Source: Candidatus Accumulibacter similis (lineage in GTDB: Bacteria; Pseudomonadota; Gammaproteobacteria; Burkholderiales; Rhodocyclaceae). Taken from it: a DNA stretch of 64,000 nucleotides. Of the stretch, positions 10,270-19,302 are shown piece after piece. The notes beneath the pieces were generated by a model that was not told the DNA's origin, made no database searches, and was given only the letters and a program-made list of their open reading frames with translations. The position numbers were made by a program, and so were the translations under genes. The DNA lies in contig CP054595.1 of the NCBI GenBank assembly GCA_013347225.1, positions 2,352,415 through 2,416,414 of the forward strand, written 5' to 3'. Position 1 is the stretch's first letter; each line of letters begins with the position of its first letter.

Positions 10270-12423
10270 ATGAGCCGGCGGCGGTTGCGGCGTCTCTTCC
10301 CGGCAGCGCTGCTCGGACTGGCGTGCTCGCTGACGAGTGCAAACGCCAGTCCGGCGGCTGAGCACGCTGCGCCCGTGTGGGTGGTCGACCCGACGCGTCC
10401 GGGCGACAACCTGCCGCGCCGCGGGCGTTCGCTGTTCGACCGTCTGTTTGCCGTCGGTCGCGGCGCGCAGGCGGAGATCGAGCTGCCGTTCCCGTTCTCG
10501 GCCCTGCTGGCGCGAATCGAGGCGCAACTGCAGCGGGCGGCCGACGGCTCCTTGCCGGCGGTGAAGACTGTCCTCATTCCGCTCGGCCGCTCGCTGCAGC
10601 GTACGGCGGCCGCTCCCGACCACTTCGCCTTTCCGCGTGTCGTCGCCGCCGTCGACGGCCAGCCGGCGAACGCGGCGGCGCTGCTGCTCAAGGACCGACT
10701 CTACATTGGCTATCAGGAGCGCTCGGCAGTCCTCGAAGTGATCAGCTACAACGAGGAGGAGGGGCGCTTCGAGTTCCAGCTCGTCAAGGACTACCGCGCC
10801 GGCGGCAGGCCGCGCGTCTTCCACGCCAACCGCCTGCTGTGCTTCGCCTGCCATCAGAACGGCGCACCGATCTTTGCCCGCGCGCTGTGGGATGAAACCA
10901 ACGCCAATCCGCGCGTCGCCAGCGAGTTGCTGGCCAGTGGCGGCAACTTCCACGGCATCGCCGCCAGGCGCGGCGTCGACCTGCCTTACGCCATCGACAA
11001 CGCCAGCGATCGCGCCAACGGCTTCGCCCTGACGCAGCTTCTCTGGCGCCAGGGCTGCGGCGGCGACGAGCCGGCCGCGCAGCGCTGTCGCGCCGGACTG
11101 TTCGCCGCCAGCCTGCGCCACGCGCTGTCGGGCAGCCAGGTCTGGGCGGGCGACGCGGCCTTTGCCGACGCCGTCGCCACACCGCTGAGGAACGAAGCAC
11201 GTCGCCGTTGGCCGCAGGGTCTCGCCGTCGGCAACCCCGATCTGCCGAACCGCGACCCGCTGTCGGGCGTCGCCGGGTTGCCGGCCGATCCGGAGCGCCG
11301 CGTCGCCCTGTCGCATGTCGCCGCCGCCTTCGACCCGCTGCTGCCACGCAACGCGGCCGAGGTCTGGCTGCCGGACTCGCCCGACGCGCTGCGACGCGCC
11401 ACGGCCGGCCTCGGCGAGTTCGTCGCCGCTCCCGACCGGCAGCGGCTGGCGGCGGCCCTCGCTGGCGCGGTGAAGGTTGCCGGCAGCGAGATCAGGCTGC
11501 CGTGCCGTTTCGAAGACAACGCTGCCGGCAGCCGCCGCGAGCTTCGTTGCGGTGGTCCGGGCGAGGGCGTCGTTGAAGGCCGCCTGGAGCTGCGCGGCGG
11601 GCGGCCGCTGGCTGGCGTGCTGACGCGCCTGATGCTGCCCGGCGGCACGGCGTTGACGGGCATCGAGCTGATCGCCAGCGGCAAGCCGACGGCGACGCGG
11701 GCGACCCTGCAGCCGCGCAGCGGCGGTGCCGGCGAGGTGCCGCGCAGCGCCGCCGGTGATGCCATCGTCGGCCTCGATCTGAGGCAGGGCGCGGACCGCG
11801 TCAGCGGTGAGGTCGGCATCCGCCTGCGCCACGATTTCGCCGTCGCGCAGCGGGCGATCGACCGGCTGCTCGCCGGTCCGGCAGCTGCCGCGCTCTTCGG
11901 CGCGACGGTCTTCCCGCGGCAGCCGCTGTTCCAGGCGTTGTTTGCCGAACTCGGTGCGCACGCACCGGCCGTCTGCTGCCAGGCAGCAGCCCTGCTGCCA
12001 CCGGCGCGCCTCGAGCTTGCCGCCGCCGCGCCGGGAGTTGCCGGCAGCGATCCGGCCAGCCGCAGCTTCCAGCCCTACTGCGCCGCCTGCCACCAGAGCG
12101 CCGAGACCTTCCCGCCGAACTTCCTCCAGGGCAACGCCGACGAGGTCGCGGCCAGACTGCGTCACTGCGCGCCGCGCCTCTACGTGCGCCTGGCCATGGC
12201 CGACGAGCCGCCGGCGCGGCGGCAGAAGACGCCCATGCCGCCGGAGAGCCTGTTGCCGGTCTTTGGCACTGACAGCGACGGCTGGCGCAACAGTCCGGCG
12301 CGCAAGGCGCTGCTCGCACAGGTCGATGGCTGGCTGCGCGCCGAGAGCGGGCAGCCAGCGCAACTCGAGCGCCTGCTCGCCGGCGGCTACGAAGCCTTGC
12401 GGCCATGCCTGCCGGTGCATTGA
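10270..12423 (+). CDS. Exported diheme cytochrome, unknown function
   Basis: A 717-residue protein with a signal peptide (RRLFPAALLGLACSLTSANA, cleavage near residue 27) and two CxxCH motifs, CFACH at residues 191-195 and CAACH at 604-608. Between the hemes is a long region with no recognisable fold, and VFHANRLLCFACHQNGAP precedes the first heme. It lacks the APYLHNGS loop of the next two genes, so it belongs to a different cytochrome family. An SD-like GAAGG precedes the ATG. Third gene of the cluster. It probably accepts or donates electrons in the periplasm; no substrate can be assigned from the sequence. Confidence 0.82.
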   Translation: MSRRRLRRLFPAALLGLACSLTSANASPAAEHAAPVWVVDPTRPGDNLPRRGRSLFDRLFAVGRGAQAEIELPFPFSALLARIEAQLQRAADGSLPAVKTVLIPLGRSLQRTAAAPDHFAFPRVVAAVDGQPANAAALLLKDRLYIGYQERSAVLEVISYNEEEGRFEFQLVKDYRAGGRPRVFHANRLLCFACHQNGAPIFARALWDETNANPRVASELLASGGNFHGIAARRGVDLPYAIDNASDRANGFALTQLLWRQGCGGDEPAAQRCRAGLFAASLRHALSGSQVWAGDAAFADAVATPLRNEARRRWPQGLAVGNPDLPNRDPLSGVAGLPADPERRVALSHVAAAFDPLLPRNAAEVWLPDSPDALRRATAGLGEFVAAPDRQRLAAALAGAVKVAGSEIRLPCRFEDNAAGSRRELRCGGPGEGVVEGRLELRGGRPLAGVLTRLMLPGGTALTGIELIASGKPTATRATLQPRSGGAGEVPRSAAGDAIVGLDLRQGADRVSGEVGIRLRHDFAVAQRAIDRLLAGPAAAALFGATVFPRQPLFQALFAELGAHAPAVCCQAAALLPPARLELAAAAPGVAGSDPASRSFQPYCAACHQSAETFPPNFLQGNADEVAARLRHCAPRLYVRLAMADEPPARRQKTPMPPESLLPVFGTDSDGWRNSPARKALLAQVDGWLRAESGQPAQLERLLAGGYEALRPCLPVH

Positions 12424-12459
12424 ACGACCCCGAACGACCGACGATCCGGAGAGAAGAAG

Positions 12460-13980
12460 ATGCATGACAACCAGACACAGCCGGTGGAGAACCCCTGGAG
12501 GAGGCGCTTCATCATCCTCTTCGTCGTCACCGTGATCATTCCGCTGCTCGTCGCGCTGTGGCTGTTGCGGCGCTTCGGCGACGACGTGCCGGTGGATCAT
12601 GAAAGCGTCGTCGAGCACTTCAAGTACGGTTCGACCGGCGGCGAGCACGAGATGGGCTTCCCCTACTGGATCTGGCGCGCGCTGCCCGAGATCTGTCCGC
12701 AGTACCTGCCGGGCCGGGGCTACCAGTCGCTCGGCATGGTCTTCGAGAAGAATGCCGACGGCAGCGAGCGCGACGTTCCGGTCGGCACCTCGCGCCGCCG
12801 CTACCAGGGGATCGACCGCGTCTTCGTCAATTGCGCCGTCTGCCATACGAGCACCGTGCGCACCGCTGCCGATGAGCCGCCGCAGATCATTCTCGGCATG
12901 CCGGCGGCCACCTTCAACATGAAGGGTTTCGAGGAGTTCTTCTTCCGCTGCGCCGCCGACCCCAGGTTCGCCAAGGAATACATCCTGCCCGAAATCGAGC
13001 GCCAGGGTGGCCAGCTCGATCTCCTCGACCGGATGCTCGTCTATCCGGTGGCGATCGCCATCATGCGCGACCGGGTGCTGGCGCTTGCCGGACGATTCGA
13101 CTGGGTCTTCAGGCAGCACGAATGGGGCCCGGGGCGCGTCGACACCTTCAACTCGGCGAAGGTCATCTTCAATTTCCCGATGGCGCACCTCGACCCGCGG
13201 GAGCTCGACGCGCCGGCGGACTTCCCGTCGATCTGGCGGCAGCGCCAGCGCAAGCAGCCGCGCGAGATGCAACTGCACTGGGACGGCAACAACACCACCG
13301 TCGAGGAGCGCAACAAGAGCGCTGCCTTCGGCACCGGGACGACGCCGCCGACGATCGACCTGGCGCGCATCCGGCGCGTCGAGGACTGGCTCCTGGACGC
13401 CACGCCGCCAGCCTTCGACGGCTTCTTCGCCATCGACCGTCAACTCGCGGCGCGTGGCGCGCCGCTCTACCAGCAGTACTGCTCCGCCTGTCACGGTGCC
13501 TCAGGCAGCGATTTCAGCGGCGAGCATGTCGGCAAGGTGGTGCCGGTGGCCGAGATCGGCACCGACCGCCGACGCCTCGATTCGTACACCTACACCCTGG
13601 CGGTAAACCAGGCGACGCTCTACGCCGGCTATCCGTGGCGCTTCACGCACTTCCAGAAGACGCACGGCTACGCCAACATGCCGCTCGACGGTCTCTGGCT
13701 GCGGGCGCCGTACCTGCACAACGGATCGGTCCCCAGCCTGCGCGACCTGCTCGAGCCGGCGGCGAAGCGGCCGCCGGTCTTCTACCGCGGCAACGACCTC
13801 TACGACCCGGTGCGGGTCGGCTTCGTTTCCGACCGGTCGGAGGTCGACGGCCGGTCGTTGTTCCGCTTCGACACGCGGCTGCCGGGCAACGCCAACACCG
13901 GCCATGAAGGGCGGGCCTACGGCACCGAACTGTCGGCTGCCGACAAGGCGGCGCTGGTCGAATTCCTGAAAACCTTCTGA
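12460..13980 (+). CDS. RoxA-like membrane-anchored diheme cytochrome (paralogue 1)
   Basis: A 506-residue cytochrome. A short N-terminal cytoplasmic segment precedes one membrane anchor (FIILFVVTVIIPLLVALWLL, about residues 17-36); the rest faces the periplasm. Hemes bind at CAVCH (125-129) and CSACH (341-345). The C-terminal part has the signature LDGLWLRAPYLHNGSVPSL followed by LLEPAAKRPPVFYRG, shared with RoxA/RoxB-like diheme proteins. RoxA and RoxB are rubber dioxygenases, but most family members have unknown substrates, and this match is not evidence of rubber cleavage. It lies 10 bases before a paralogue with the same layout, so a tandem duplication is likely. Confidence 0.82.
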   Translation: MHDNQTQPVENPWRRRFIILFVVTVIIPLLVALWLLRRFGDDVPVDHESVVEHFKYGSTGGEHEMGFPYWIWRALPEICPQYLPGRGYQSLGMVFEKNADGSERDVPVGTSRRRYQGIDRVFVNCAVCHTSTVRTAADEPPQIILGMPAATFNMKGFEEFFFRCAADPRFAKEYILPEIERQGGQLDLLDRMLVYPVAIAIMRDRVLALAGRFDWVFRQHEWGPGRVDTFNSAKVIFNFPMAHLDPRELDAPADFPSIWRQRQRKQPREMQLHWDGNNTTVEERNKSAAFGTGTTPPTIDLARIRRVEDWLLDATPPAFDGFFAIDRQLAARGAPLYQQYCSACHGASGSDFSGEHVGKVVPVAEIGTDRRRLDSYTYTLAVNQATLYAGYPWRFTHFQKTHGYANMPLDGLWLRAPYLHNGSVPSLRDLLEPAAKRPPVFYRGNDLYDPVRVGFVSDRSEVDGRSLFRFDTRLPGNANTGHEGRAYGTELSAADKAALVEFLKTF

Positions 13981-13990
13981 GGACGTCACG

Positions 13991-15466
13991 ATGAGCATCT
14001 GCGCCTGCAAGCCCTGGGTCCGGGCAATCGCCATCCTGGCCGTCGTCGTCGGCATCCTCGGCGCCATGATCGGCTACGACCGCGGCTTCCGCGAGCATCC
14101 GCAACCCGACTGGGTCGGCGCGACGCCCGAAATGCGCTTCAAGTACGGATCGATCGGCGCCGAGCACGACGCCGGCGTGCCGTACTGGATCTTCTACGTC
14201 CTGCCGCGTGTCTTCCCCGAGAAGCTGCGGCAGGATGGCCGCATCGCTCCCGGCGGCTACGCCGCGCTCGGCGTGCCGTGGGAACTGGGGCAGGAACTGC
14301 CGATCGGTTTCACGAAGAAAACCATCGGCTTTCCCCGCGTCGCCAACAACTGCGCCGTCTGCCACACGACCAGCATCCGCGCCGCCGCGGATGCCAACCC
14401 GACCTTCGTCGTCGCCGGCCCGGCGCACACCACCAACGTCGAGGCCTTCTTCCGTTACCTGATCGACTGCGCCAAGGATCCGCGTTTCAACGCCGACATC
14501 CTGATGGCCGAGATCAATCGCGTCACCGAACTGGACGTCATCGACAGGTTGCTCTACCGCTTCTTCATCATTCCGATCACCAAGAAGCGCCTGCTCGAAC
14601 GCGAGGCGCAGTTTGCCTGGATCTACCGCGCCGATTTCCCTGAATGGGGTCGCGGTCGCGACGATGCGATGAACCTGACCAAGTACTTCATGATCCGCGC
14701 GCCGATGGACGACACTTTTGGTCCCACCGACATGCCTTCGGTGTGGAACCTCGGCAAGTACCGTTGGGATCAGGGGCACCGCATGAACTACGCTGGCGAC
14801 AGCCACGACGCCTGGTCGGTGATCATGGACTCGGCACTGGGCCTGCTCGGCGCCGCACCGGCGAACCGGGACGAGTTCGTCGAGCAGGTGAAATGGCTGC
14901 ACGGCTACCTCGCGCAGCTGCCGGCGCCGAAGTACCCCTTCGCGATCGACGCCGCCAGGGCGGCCGCCGGCAAGCCGCTGTTCGTCGCCCACTGCGCCCG
15001 CTGCCATGACAGCGAACTGACCGGCCGGCCGCTGCCACTGGCCGAGGTCGGTACGGACCGGGGCCGCATCGATTCCTGGAACAAGGCGGCGGCAATCAAG
15101 GCAAACCAGGTCGTCAGGGAAATGGGTCTCGAACGCCGCGGACTCGTCGAGGCCGACCCGCAGGGCTATGTCGCAGCCTTCCTCGACGGCATCTGGCTGA
15201 AGGCGCCCTACCTGCACAATGGTTCGGTGCCGACGCTGCACGACCTGCTCGAACCCGTCGCCAGGCGCCCGCCGGTATTCTGGCGCGGCTACGACGTCTA
15301 TGACCAGAAGAAGGTCGGCTTTGTCAGCGACGGCGAGGCCGCGCAGCGCGTTGGCACGAGGCTGGATACGCAGACTCGGGGTGGTGGCAATCAGGGGCAC
15401 GAGTTCGGCACCCAACTGTCGGCGACCGAGAAGGAGGCGCTGCTGGAATACCTGAAGACCTTGTGA
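13991..15466 (+). CDS. RoxA-like membrane-anchored diheme cytochrome (paralogue 2)
   Basis: A 491-residue paralogue of the preceding gene: N-terminal anchor (AIAILAVVVGILGAMIGY), FKYGSIGAEHDAGVPYWI block, hemes at CAVCH (121-125) and CARCH (335-339), and the LDGIWLKAPYLHNGSVPTL loop near the C-terminus. Both paralogues end in VGFVSD and a 'GTELSA/GTQLSA-K-LL/EYLKTL' tail typical of cytochrome c C-terminal helices. The five-gene run ends here, and about 260 bases separate it from the next operon. The pair may form a heterodimer, or they may act on related substrates; neither can be decided from sequence. Confidence 0.82.
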   Translation: MSICACKPWVRAIAILAVVVGILGAMIGYDRGFREHPQPDWVGATPEMRFKYGSIGAEHDAGVPYWIFYVLPRVFPEKLRQDGRIAPGGYAALGVPWELGQELPIGFTKKTIGFPRVANNCAVCHTTSIRAAADANPTFVVAGPAHTTNVEAFFRYLIDCAKDPRFNADILMAEINRVTELDVIDRLLYRFFIIPITKKRLLEREAQFAWIYRADFPEWGRGRDDAMNLTKYFMIRAPMDDTFGPTDMPSVWNLGKYRWDQGHRMNYAGDSHDAWSVIMDSALGLLGAAPANRDEFVEQVKWLHGYLAQLPAPKYPFAIDAARAAAGKPLFVAHCARCHDSELTGRPLPLAEVGTDRGRIDSWNKAAAIKANQVVREMGLERRGLVEADPQGYVAAFLDGIWLKAPYLHNGSVPTLHDLLEPVARRPPVFWRGYDVYDQKKVGFVSDGEAAQRVGTRLDTQTRGGGNQGHEFGTQLSATEKEALLEYLKTL

Positions 15467-15725
15467 GGTGGGCCGGGGGGGCCGGAACGAGGTGGACGGA
15501 CTGTGCCGGATCGTGGCTGGGTGCTACTGCGCGGGAGCGGCACCTGGCCGCGCCGGAGCGGCAGCAGGGTAGCCGGGCCGTTCCACCGCCTGGCCCGGGC
15601 GGCCGCTGCCAATCGTCCTGCGTCGTCCTGTGTCGCCCCGCCCGGTTGGTCCGGTCTTGAAGATGTAGTACGCTACCGCTCCTTCCAGTCCCATCAGGAG
15701 CACGCAGATCGGTACGACGCAAGCC

Positions 15726-16487
15726 TTGCCGCGGACAGATTTCAACCGTTCGCGGCTGATCCATCTGCTCGCTGGACTGTCGCTCGTCGAAGCAAGCGGG
15801 TCGAGGCAGTTTCCTGCCGAGAGACTCGGTCAGTGGCTGGGCGTTGCCGACGCGATCACGCTCCATGGCGCGCAGAGCGCAGGGTCGGCGATGGTGCCGG
15901 CGCCACCGGCGCTGCAGCCCGCCGCCGGAGTCGCCGCCGCCGACAACTATGCGCGCGTGCGCGCCGCGCTGGTTGACCTGATCACCGCGAGTTGTTCGCC
16001 TGTCGGCAGCAGGGGCAGCCGCATCCGGCTGCCATCGCCGAAACCCGGCGTCGAGCCGGAAATCGCCGCTGCCTACGGACCGTATCGTCGCTTTCACCTG
16101 GCCCTGCAGACCGAGATGGAAGCTGGGGTGCGAGCGTTGCGCGGCAGCCTTCGACGCGCGCTGGCGCCGGCCTCGGCAAGACTGCGGCGGCTCGCGATCC
16201 TGGACGAGGCGCTCGACCGAGTCCTCGCCGCCCGCGAGCGCCAATTGCTGGCGACGACGCTGCCGGCGCTGCTCGAGAAGCGATTCGGGCAATTGCTGGC
16301 GGCGCATCGGCAGAGACTGAACGACGACGAGCAGGCCGATGATCCGGGCCTGTGGATGCAGCCCGGCGGCTGGCTGGCGACCTTTCGCGACGAACTGCAG
16401 TCGGTGCTGATCGCCGAGCTGGATCTGCGCCTGCAGCCGGCGCTCGGGCTCGTTGAAGCATGGCACGACGAGGCGGGCCGGCGTTGA
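15726..16487 (+). CDS. DUF3348 family protein
   Basis: A 253-residue cytoplasmic protein. It starts with FNRSRLIHLLAGLSLVEA, the usual DUF3348 opening, followed by an alanine-rich linker and a helical domain with YGPYRRFHLALQTEMEAGVR. The only start codon near the family's N-terminus is TTG at 15726; no ATG or GTG fits, so the exact start is uncertain. It is the first gene of a four-gene operon (DUF3348, DUF802, OmpA-like, DUF2894) and overlaps the DUF802 gene by 28 bases. Function unknown; the operon context links it to the stator-like pair that follows. Confidence 0.8.
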   Translation: MPRTDFNRSRLIHLLAGLSLVEASGSRQFPAERLGQWLGVADAITLHGAQSAGSAMVPAPPALQPAAGVAAADNYARVRAALVDLITASCSPVGSRGSRIRLPSPKPGVEPEIAAAYGPYRRFHLALQTEMEAGVRALRGSLRRALAPASARLRRLAILDEALDRVLAARERQLLATTLPALLEKRFGQLLAAHRQRLNDDEQADDPGLWMQPGGWLATFRDELQSVLIAELDLRLQPALGLVEAWHDEAGRR

Positions 16488-18658
16488 TCAACAGAAGCAT
16501 CTGCGCTCTCGCCTTCCTGTCGGGCGCCGCGGTCGTCGCCTGGGTCGGTGCCGGTTTCGTCGCGGCGAATCCGCTGGCGTTGCTGATGACGCTGGTCATC
16601 GCCGTCGTCTACCTCCTCGGCGCGCTCGAGCTTCTCGACTTTCGTCGCGCCACCGCGTCGCTGGCGCAGGCGCTGGCGGCGATTCCCGAGCAGCTTGCGA
16701 GTCTCGCCGACTGGCTTGGCCGGCTGCATCCATCGCTGCAGAACCCGGTTCGCCTGCGCATCGAGGGCGAGCGGATCGGCTTGCCCGGTCCGGCGCTGAC
16801 CCCGTACTTGGTTGGGCTGCTGGTGATGCTCGGGATGCTCGGCACCTTCCTTGGCATGGTGGTCACCCTCGACGGAGTGGTCGCGGCGCTGCACGGGACC
16901 ACCGACCTGCAGGCCATGCGCGCCGAGCTGGCGACGCCGATCAGGGGCCTGGGGCTGGCTTTCGGCACCTCGGTGGCGGGTGTTGCGGCGTCGGCAATGC
17001 TCGGACTGATCTCGGCGCTGAGCCGCCGCGACAGGGCTCTGGCGGCGCAACTGCTCGATGCGCGGATCGCCACCGGCCCCCTGCACGCCTTCTCGTTCAG
17101 CCAGCAGCGCCAGGAAGGATTCCGGGCACTGCAGTTGCAGGCGCAGGCGATGCCGGCCGTGGTCGACAGGCTGCAGGCCCTGATGGAGCAGATGGAGCGC
17201 CGCCAGACGCAGTTGGGCGAGAGCCTCGTCGCCGGCCAGGAGCGCTTCCACGGCGAGGTCCAGGCTGCCTATGACGGCCTCGCCCGCTCGGTCGCCGCAG
17301 CACTCGACGACAGCCTGCGCGCGAGCGCCCGTGTCGCCGGCGAGAACATCAGGCCGGCGGTCGAAGGTGCGATGGCGGCGATTGCCCGTGAAACGAGGTT
17401 GGCGCACGAAAGGGTGATCGAGTCGACAGGGATACAGCTCGGCGGGCTGGCTGCGCGCTTTGGCGAGACCGCGCAGAGTGTCGCGCAGACGTGGACCGAG
17501 GTGCTGGAAACGCAGCGCGGCACCAGTGATCGCCTGCTGGCCGGCATCGAGCACTCGCTGGCGGCATTCGACGCGCGCCTCGAGCAGCGTTCGCAGGCGC
17601 TGCTGGCAGCGGTCGGCGAGACCTTGTCCACCTCGCTGGCGAACCAGGCCGCCGCCGAGAGACAACGCTTCGCAGCGTGGACCGGATCGCTGGCAGATCT
17701 GGCGGCGGCGGCGCGCAGTGACTGGCAGGCGGCGGAAGCGCAGATGCTGGCCCGGCAGCAGCAACTCTGCGCGACGCTCGAGAAGACCGCGCAGGCGGTC
17801 AGCGAGCAGGCGCAGGCCCATGCCGCCCGGACGCTGGAGGAGACGGCGCGGCTCCTCACCTGCGCCGAAGACCTCGTCCGCTCGCGCATCGCTGGCGAAG
17901 CCGACTGGATCGCTGGCCACGGCGAGCGCATGGACCAGATGGCGGGGCTCTGGCGTAGCGAACTTGGGGCCCTGCGCGATGCCGAGGCCCGCCGCGGCGA
18001 CGCCGCGGTCGAACGGCTGGGCGAACTGCAGGCGGCACTGGCGTTGCACCTGCAGACGCTTGGTGCGGCGCTCGAAGAGCCGCTGCAACGTCTGATCGCC
18101 AGCGCGTCGGAGGCGCCGCGTGCCGCTGCCGAACTCATCGCGCAGTTGCGCCAGGAGATGAGCAGCAGCCTGGAACGGGACAACAGGCTTCTCGACGAGC
18201 GCGCCCGCACCATGCAGACGCTCGATTCGCTGCTGGCGGCGATCGACCGTGCGGCGAGCGAACAGCGGACGACGATCGACTCGCTGGTCACTTCGTCGGC
18301 GGCGCTGCTCGGCACCGCCGGCAGCCGCTTCGCCGACGAGGTCGACGCGGGATCGGCGCGGCTTGCCGAAGTCGCCGCGCAACTCGGCGGCAGCGCCGCC
18401 GAAGTCGCCAGCCTCGGCGAAGCCTTCGCTCTCGCAGTCCAGTCGTTCGCCGCCGGCAACGAGAAGCTGATCGCCAGCCTGCAGCGGATCGAGGTGGCGC
18501 TCGACCAATCGACGGCGAGGAGCGACGAGCAACTCGCGTACTACGTTGCGCAGGCGCGCGAACTCATCGATCTCTCGCTCATGGCGCAGGAGAAGGTCGT
18601 CGCCGAGTTGCGCCAGCTTGGCGACAAGGCGCCATCGCACGGCGAGCGGCCCGACTGA
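16460..18658 (+). CDS. DUF802 protein: MotA/ExbB/ZorA-like membrane protein with long coiled-coil tail
   Basis: A 732-residue inner-membrane protein. Hydrophobic segments lie at about 15-55, 113-137 (LVGLLVMLGMLGTFLGMVV) and 160-190 (LGLAFGTSVAGVAASAMLGL). The last two match the pore helices of the MotA/TolQ/ExbB/ZorA superfamily. From about residue 200 to the end it is a long heptad-rich, alanine/glutamine-rich coiled coil, as in ZorA tails. It overlaps the DUF3348 gene by 28 bases from the ATG at 16460; a TTG at 16484 overlapping the DUF3348 stop is an alternative start. Its stop overlaps the start of the OmpA-like gene by one base. Ion-driven rotation or force generation is inference from family resemblance. 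Confidence 0.82.
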   Translation: MARRGGPALINRSICALAFLSGAAVVAWVGAGFVAANPLALLMTLVIAVVYLLGALELLDFRRATASLAQALAAIPEQLASLADWLGRLHPSLQNPVRLRIEGERIGLPGPALTPYLVGLLVMLGMLGTFLGMVVTLDGVVAALHGTTDLQAMRAELATPIRGLGLAFGTSVAGVAASAMLGLISALSRRDRALAAQLLDARIATGPLHAFSFSQQRQEGFRALQLQAQAMPAVVDRLQALMEQMERRQTQLGESLVAGQERFHGEVQAAYDGLARSVAAALDDSLRASARVAGENIRPAVEGAMAAIARETRLAHERVIESTGIQLGGLAARFGETAQSVAQTWTEVLETQRGTSDRLLAGIEHSLAAFDARLEQRSQALLAAVGETLSTSLANQAAAERQRFAAWTGSLADLAAAARSDWQAAEAQMLARQQQLCATLEKTAQAVSEQAQAHAARTLEETARLLTCAEDLVRSRIAGEADWIAGHGERMDQMAGLWRSELGALRDAEARRGDAAVERLGELQAALALHLQTLGAALEEPLQRLIASASEAPRAAAELIAQLRQEMSSSLERDNRLLDERARTMQTLDSLLAAIDRAASEQRTTIDSLVTSSAALLGTAGSRFADEVDAGSARLAEVAAQLGGSAAEVASLGEAFALAVQSFAAGNEKLIASLQRIEVALDQSTARSDEQLAYYVAQARELIDLSLMAQEKVVAELRQLGDKAPSHGERPD

Positions 18659-19302
18659 TGGACGACAGCGACGCCGGCGTCGAGCAGATCGCTCCCGTAT
18701 GGACCGTCTTCGGCGACCTGATGTCCGGGCTGCTGGGCGCTTTCGTGCTGATCCTGATCGGCGTCCTCGGCGTCCAGCTCGAACTGGCGACCCACCTCGA
18801 GAGTGAGGTGCAGAAGCGCAAGCAGGAGGAGCAGCGCCGCATGGCGCTGGAGAAGGCACTGGCGATCCCGATCACGGCCGGTCGGGTGAGCCTCAACGAC
18901 GGCCGCATCGGCATCAGCGGCAGCGTCCTCTTCCTCTTCAACTCGGCGCAGTTGCAGCCCGAGGGCCGACTGCTGCTGAAGAGCCTGGTCGCGCCGCTGC
19001 GCGTCTACCTCGGCGAGCGCAACGAACTGCTGATGGTCAGCGGTTTCACCGACGATGTGCCGATCCATCAGGGCAGCACCCGCTTCGCCGACAACTGGGA
19101 ACTGTCGGCGCAGCGGGCACTGACCGTCACCCGCGCACTGATCGACGAAGGGATGCCGTCGTCGCTGGTCTTCGCGGCGGCTTTCGGCGCCGAGCAGCCG
19201 GTGGCTTCCAACGCCGACGACCGTGGGCGGTCGCGCAACCGGCGAGTCGAGATGGCGCCGGTGCCGCGCTCCGCCAACCCGGGAAAACCGGCCGATGGCT
19301 GA
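18658..19302 (+). CDS. OmpA/MotB/ZorB-like stator partner
   Basis: A 214-residue protein with one N-terminal membrane helix (FGDLMSGLLGAFVLILIGVL) and a periplasmic OmpA-type peptidoglycan-binding domain (SVLFLFNSAQLQPEG, SGFTDDVPI, NWELSAQRALTVTRALID, RSRNRRVEM). The helix carries an Asp at residue 20 at the same place as the proton-carrying Asp of MotB and ZorB. Together with the upstream MotA-like DUF802 protein it should form a cell-wall-anchored ion-driven stator. Its start overlaps the DUF802 stop (TGATG) and its end overlaps the DUF2894 start, so the genes are translationally coupled. Confidence 0.87.
   Translation: MDDSDAGVEQIAPVWTVFGDLMSGLLGAFVLILIGVLGVQLELATHLESEVQKRKQEEQRRMALEKALAIPITAGRVSLNDGRIGISGSVLFLFNSAQLQPEGRLLLKSLVAPLRVYLGERNELLMVSGFTDDVPIHQGSTRFADNWELSAQRALTVTRALIDEGMPSSLVFAAAFGAEQPVASNADDRGRSRNRRVEMAPVPRSANPGKPADG

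Noticed and set aside
12460..15466. Rubber oxygenase assignment for the RoxA-like pair
   Set aside because: Only the general diheme fold and the HNGS loop match; nothing specific to polyisoprene cleavage can be seen.
15524..15745. Small minus-strand protein with one membrane helix, head to head with the DUF3348 gene
   Set aside because: The helix is plausible, but the start overlaps the DUF3348 gene and the rest is low-complexity proline/arginine sequence.
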